Assembly: GCF_009711415.1 (NCBI RefSeq)
Contig: NZ_SMLZ01000109.1
Coordinates: forward strand, 124,001-188,000
Source of the DNA: Roseibium denhamense
Lineage (GTDB): Bacteria > Pseudomonadota > Alphaproteobacteria > Rhizobiales > Stappiaceae
Direction of reading: 5' to 3'
DNA: 64,000 nucleotides
Part shown: positions 61,136-64,000 of the stretch, piece after piece
Layout: every line of letters begins with the position of its first letter
Numbering within the stretch: the first letter of the stretch is position 1
The notes under the pieces: model-generated
Databases searched by the model: none
The model's input: only the letters and a program-made list of their open reading frames with translations
What the model was told of the DNA's origin: nothing
Position numbers and translations under genes: made by a program

Positions 61136-61273
61136 CTCATGTTCCCTTTAAGTTTGCTGTTCAACCCTCGCGGTCCGGCCGGTTTCCGGCTCTTGTTCAA
61201 CCGCTGTCAGAAGCCCGGTTTTCCAGGCAATTCTTATTATTGTCCACGCATCGACCAGCGCCTGACGGTCCTC

Positions 61274-62614
61274 CTATTTCCCGTAGACGGTGTCTGGAAG
61301 CCACAGGGCGATTTGCGGAAAAGCCATGACGAGCGCAAGCGCAAGCATCATCACCAGCACAAACGGGGTAATAGACCCGTAGATGTCGCGCATGGTGATT
61401 TCCTTGGGCGCCATCGCGCGCATCAAGAACAGGTTATAGCCGAAGGGCGGCGTCATATAGGCGATCTGGGTCGTGATGGTGTAGAGCACGCCATACCAGA
61501 TCAGGACATCGCCCGGAGCAAGCCCTAGATCGAGGCGAGCAACAAGTGGCACATAAAGCGGCGCCACAATCACCAGCATCGCGGTATCGTCCAGGAACGT
61601 GCCCATAACCAGGAACGACAGCTGCATCAGGATGAGGATTGTCCACGGCGACAGACCGAGCTGATTTGTGAACAGGTTTTCAATCGCCTTTACTGCGCCA
61701 AGCCCATCGAAAACGGCGCCGAAGCCCAGGGCTGCCAAGATGATCCACATGAACATGCAGCTGATGCCGAGCGTATTGCGCATGCAAGTCTGAAAAACGG
61801 TCCAGGTCATGCGCCGCTTCAAAACCGCCGCCATGAAGGCCGTCAAAGCACCGATTGCCGAGCTCTCCACCAGGCTGGTCCAGCCATTCACGAACGGAAC
61901 CATCATGGCCGCGAAGATTACCAACGGCAGCAAGCCAGCAAGCAGGAGTTTATACTTTTCACCCTTTGAGATGTCCCGCTCCTCCGGCGGCAGGACCGGT
62001 CCCAGGTTCGGCTGAAGCTTGCAGCGTACGGCGATGTAAACGACAAACATGGCTGCCATCATCAGGCCAGGGATGACACCAGCGAGCCAGAGCTGACCGA
62101 CCGGGGCTCGGGCGATCATCGCATAAAGCACCAGCACAACGGATGGCGGAACAAGGATACCGAGCGACGAGCCTGCCTGGATGACGCCTGTGACCATGCG
62201 CTTGTCATAGCCGCGCCGGAGCAATTCCGGCAGCGCAATCGTTGCCCCAATCGCCATACCGGCGACCGACAGTCCGTTCATGGCGGACACCAAAACCATG
62301 AGGAATATGGTGCCGATGGCAAGCCCGCCTGAAACCGGCCCCATCCACACGTGGAACATCTTGTAAAGGTCGTCGGCGATGCGGGATTCAGACAGAACGT
62401 AGCCCATGAAAATGAACATCGGCAGCGTCAGCAGCGGATACCACTTCATGAGCTTCATTGCGGCCGAAAAGGGAATGTCCTGCCCGCCGCCGCCCCACAG
62501 AAAAAGAGCTGCAAGGGCTGCAATACCGCCAATGGCGCCGAAAACCCGCTGCCCGGTGAGCAGCATCAGCATCATCGATGAGAACATCAGGATGGCGATC
62601 ATCTCGTAAGACAT
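61274..62614 (-). CDS. dctM: TRAP transporter large permease
   Basis: 446-aa DctM permease with about 12 TM helices. Family segments LTLPMFIFMGYVLSESRIAD, GSSLGILVPPSVVLVLYAMI, LVMGTFLDDTAMLVIVAPLY and TTQIAYMTPPFGYNLFLMRA are present. TGATG overlap with dctQ (1 nt). Confidence 0.92.
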   Translation of the reverse strand: MSYEMIAILMFSSMMLMLLTGQRVFGAIGGIAALAALFLWGGGGQDIPFSAAMKLMKWYPLLTLPMFIFMGYVLSESRIADDLYKMFHVWMGPVSGGLAIGTIFLMVLVSAMNGLSVAGMAIGATIALPELLRRGYDKRMVTGVIQAGSSLGILVPPSVVLVLYAMIARAPVGQLWLAGVIPGLMMAAMFVVYIAVRCKLQPNLGPVLPPEERDISKGEKYKLLLAGLLPLVIFAAMMVPFVNGWTSLVESSAIGALTAFMAAVLKRRMTWTVFQTCMRNTLGISCMFMWIILAALGFGAVFDGLGAVKAIENLFTNQLGLSPWTILILMQLSFLVMGTFLDDTAMLVIVAPLYVPLVARLDLGLAPGDVLIWYGVLYTITTQIAYMTPPFGYNLFLMRAMAPKEITMRDIYGSITPFVLVMMLALALVMAFPQIALWLPDTVYGK

Positions 62615-63210
62615 CAGATTGTCTCTCCCCGGATGGTCGCAATGTCCTTGATGAGTTCAGAAACCGCCTGCAAAAGCATCAGGAAAAAACCGAAACACAT
62701 AATCACCTTGATAGGCCACAAGACCGGACGCCACGCGGTCGGGCTCCGCTCGATAAAGCCGATGACCTCACCCGCTGCCGACGGCCCGCCGGTGAAAAAA
62801 GCGGTGATCAGCTCGCCATAGAAACTCATGAATTCCTTGCCGAAATATCCCAGCGAATAGGCTGTCGAGCTCAACCCGCCATAGAGCAGGACGCCGAGAT
62901 AGAAGATCAGCAGAAACACGGTGAAGGCGTCGAACCAGGCTTTTTTCCTTGGGCTCCATTCGGCGTAGAACAGATCCATTCGAACATTGGATCCCAGCTG
63001 GATCGAGTACGGACCGCCCAAAACATAGTAGGCGACCATCGCAAATTGGGCGACTTCCAAGGTCCAGAGGGAGGGATTGAAAAACGTTTTGGACACTGAG
63101 GACCACAGAAGGATCCCGGCCATCACGAAGATGCCCCACATGATGATCCGGCCAAGACCTCTGTTGAAGCCGTCGACGACGCGGACATAGGCACGGGCGG
63201 CTCTAAGCAT
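62614..63210 (-). CDS. dctQ: TRAP transporter small permease
   Basis: 198-aa DctQ protein with four main hydrophobic segments (IIMWGIFVMAGILLWSSVSK; VAQFAMVAYYVLGGPYSIQL; FDAFTVFLLIFYLGVLLYGG; PIKVIMCFGFFLMLLQAVSE) and an extended loop between helices 3 and 4. The start overlaps the upstream amidohydrolase stop by 8 nt. Confidence 0.9.
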   Translation of the reverse strand: MLRAARAYVRVVDGFNRGLGRIIMWGIFVMAGILLWSSVSKTFFNPSLWTLEVAQFAMVAYYVLGGPYSIQLGSNVRMDLFYAEWSPRKKAWFDAFTVFLLIFYLGVLLYGGLSSTAYSLGYFGKEFMSFYGELITAFFTGGPSAAGEVIGFIERSPTAWRPVLWPIKVIMCFGFFLMLLQAVSELIKDIATIRGETI

Positions 63211-63997
63211 TTGTTCGCGCCTCCTTCACCGTCGCCGCATTCACAGCGCTTGAAAGCATGGGAGCAAGCAGTTCAGCCCACTTACGTTCCTGATCTTTAG
63301 AGGCAATTTCATCATTGCGTATTTCGATCATGAGGCACGGAAGCCCACGGCTTTGGCCATGCCGGTCGATCGTATAGTAGACGCCATCTGAGGGCGCATA
63401 GGGCTCATTGTCGCCGACCGACAGACCGGTACACGCCTTCAGCGCAGCCAAGACTGGATCTGCCAGCCGCGTGTCCGTGTCATAGATCAACCCGATCTCC
63501 CAGGGGCGGTGCCGCCCTTTGAAAACCGGTGTGTAGGAATGAATTGAAACAACCGCGGCAGGCCGGTTTTGAGCACTTCTTTGATCAAGCAGCCCTGCAA
63601 TCTCGCGGTGGAACGGGCGATGCACGAGATCCAGCCGCTGCTTGCGTTCATCTCCGGACAAATCCTGGTTCCCGGGAACGACCGTGTTTTCACTCAAAGG
63701 CGGACATAGATCCACCCGCTTCTCATCCCGGTTGCAGTCGATAATCAGGCGCGAAAGTGTGGGATAGATTAAGGCCGCGTCGAGAAGTTCAGAAAGACAT
63801 TTGGCAACGCCCAGCGCGCCCGGATCCCAGGCGACATGGGCCGTCTTGTCAGCCTCTTGAATGCCAAGGGACGTGTCGTAGGGAGCAGGCATGGCATTGG
63901 AGGCGTGGTCGCACAGAAGCACAAGCGGACTGGATCCAAGCCGGTTGTCGACCTGCACAAAACGGGTCACTCCGCCGGACTGGTGGCCTGATCCCAT
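63203..63997 (-). CDS. N-formylglutamate amidohydrolase family protein
   Basis: 264-aa metal-dependent amidohydrolase-like protein: VLLCDHASNAMPAPYDTSLG, ALIYPTLSRLIIDCNRDEKR, VVSIHSYTPVF and IEIRNDEIASKDQE are typical. The ATG at 63997 is only 3 nt from the window edge, so a longer N-terminus cannot be excluded. In His catabolism the family frees glutamate from N-formylglutamate; here, heading a TRAP-ligase-dehydrogenase set, it could cleave a gamma-glutamyl or N-acyl amide instead. Confidence 0.85.
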   Translation of the reverse strand: MGSGHQSGGVTRFVQVDNRLGSSPLVLLCDHASNAMPAPYDTSLGIQEADKTAHVAWDPGALGVAKCLSELLDAALIYPTLSRLIIDCNRDEKRVDLCPPLSENTVVPGNQDLSGDERKQRLDLVHRPFHREIAGLLDQRSAQNRPAAVVSIHSYTPVFKGRHRPWEIGLIYDTDTRLADPVLAALKACTGLSVGDNEPYAPSDGVYYTIDRHGQSRGLPCLMIEIRNDEIASKDQERKWAELLAPMLSSAVNAATVKEARTNA

Positions 63998-64000
63998 AAA

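Noticed and set aside
57063..61528. Very long open frames (about 500 codons each) on the plus strand at 57063-58562, 58526-60037 and 60038-61528
   Set aside because: They lie antisense to well-supported aldehyde dehydrogenase, ligase and TRAP genes; long antisense frames are common in GC-rich DNA, and their products show no recognisable domain.
1..64000. CRISPR arrays, tRNA or rRNA genes, insertion sequences, integrase or phage genes
   Set aside because: No regularly spaced repeats, no cloverleaf or rRNA sequence recognised, and no transposase or integrase motifs in any frame I examined.

Overview
The window is a 64 kb piece of chromosome from a GC-rich alphaproteobacterium. Tight operons with ATGA/GTGA overlaps, many TRAP and ABC uptake systems, malonate genes of the rhizobial mat type and an orphan bciA (bacteriochlorophyll 8-vinyl reductase) point to a marine Rhizobiales/Stappiaceae-like bacterium of the Roseibium (Labrenzia) kind, possibly an aerobic anoxygenic phototroph. 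That assignment is an inference from gene content. I see no rRNA, tRNA, insertion sequence, CRISPR array or prophage, and no obviously broken gene.

Layout. (1) 1-3.5 kb (+): end of a spermidine/putrescine-type ABC permease, a choline-dehydrogenase-like GMC oxidoreductase and an amine-oxidising FAD enzyme. (2) 3.5-11.9 kb (-): tctCBA tricarboxylate transporter, a CaiB-type CoA-transferase and a short citrate-synthase/citryl-CoA-lyase-like protein, followed by a TctD/TctE-like two-component system translationally coupled to a binding protein. (3) 12.1-18.6 kb: a malonate operon (TRAP transporter dctPQM, malonyl-CoA decarboxylase, malonyl-CoA synthetase) divergent from its GntR regulator, with a perfect TTGTATACAA MatR operator between them. 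(4) 18.7-25.9 kb: a probable aromatic ring-cleavage cluster (YciI-like, FAH hydrolase, RutE-like reductase, OsmC, TRAP transporter, intradiol dioxygenase, GntR regulator) whose two control regions share an 18-nt motif. (5) 26.2-37.9 kb: amino-sugar/MurNAc utilisation (ROK kinase, CutC, sugar ABC transporter, MocA-type dehydrogenase, MurQ, BadF-type kinase, GntR/UTRA regulator, SIS deaminase, NagA), with a tandem 11-bp repeat in both divergent promoters. (6) 38.0-40.4 kb: tungstate transporter tupBCA, then bciA. (7) 41.5-55.7 kb: a membrane-bound formate dehydrogenase with an unusually large escort of accessory genes. (8) 55.9-64.0 kb (-): N-formylglutamate-amidohydrolase-like protein, TRAP transporter, glutamine-synthetase-like ligase, aldehyde dehydrogenase and iron alcohol dehydrogenase, fitting catabolism of an amino alcohol or amine through gamma-glutamyl intermediates.

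The most notable region is 38-56 kb. Tungstate uptake sits beside a Cys-type formate dehydrogenase. Around it are DUF3305, DUF3306, a TorD chaperone, a 66-aa Tat protein, a WD40-cytochrome c fusion, a 42-aa membrane peptide coupled to it by an ATGA overlap, a four-cluster ferredoxin-like protein, a cytochrome whose N-terminal half resembles part of the tungstate-binding protein TupA, DUF6494, an Mrp ATPase, a biotin-ligase-fold protein without the usual catalytic motif, and DUF6505. This looks like a dedicated, largely uncharacterised electron-transfer and maturation set for the enzyme.
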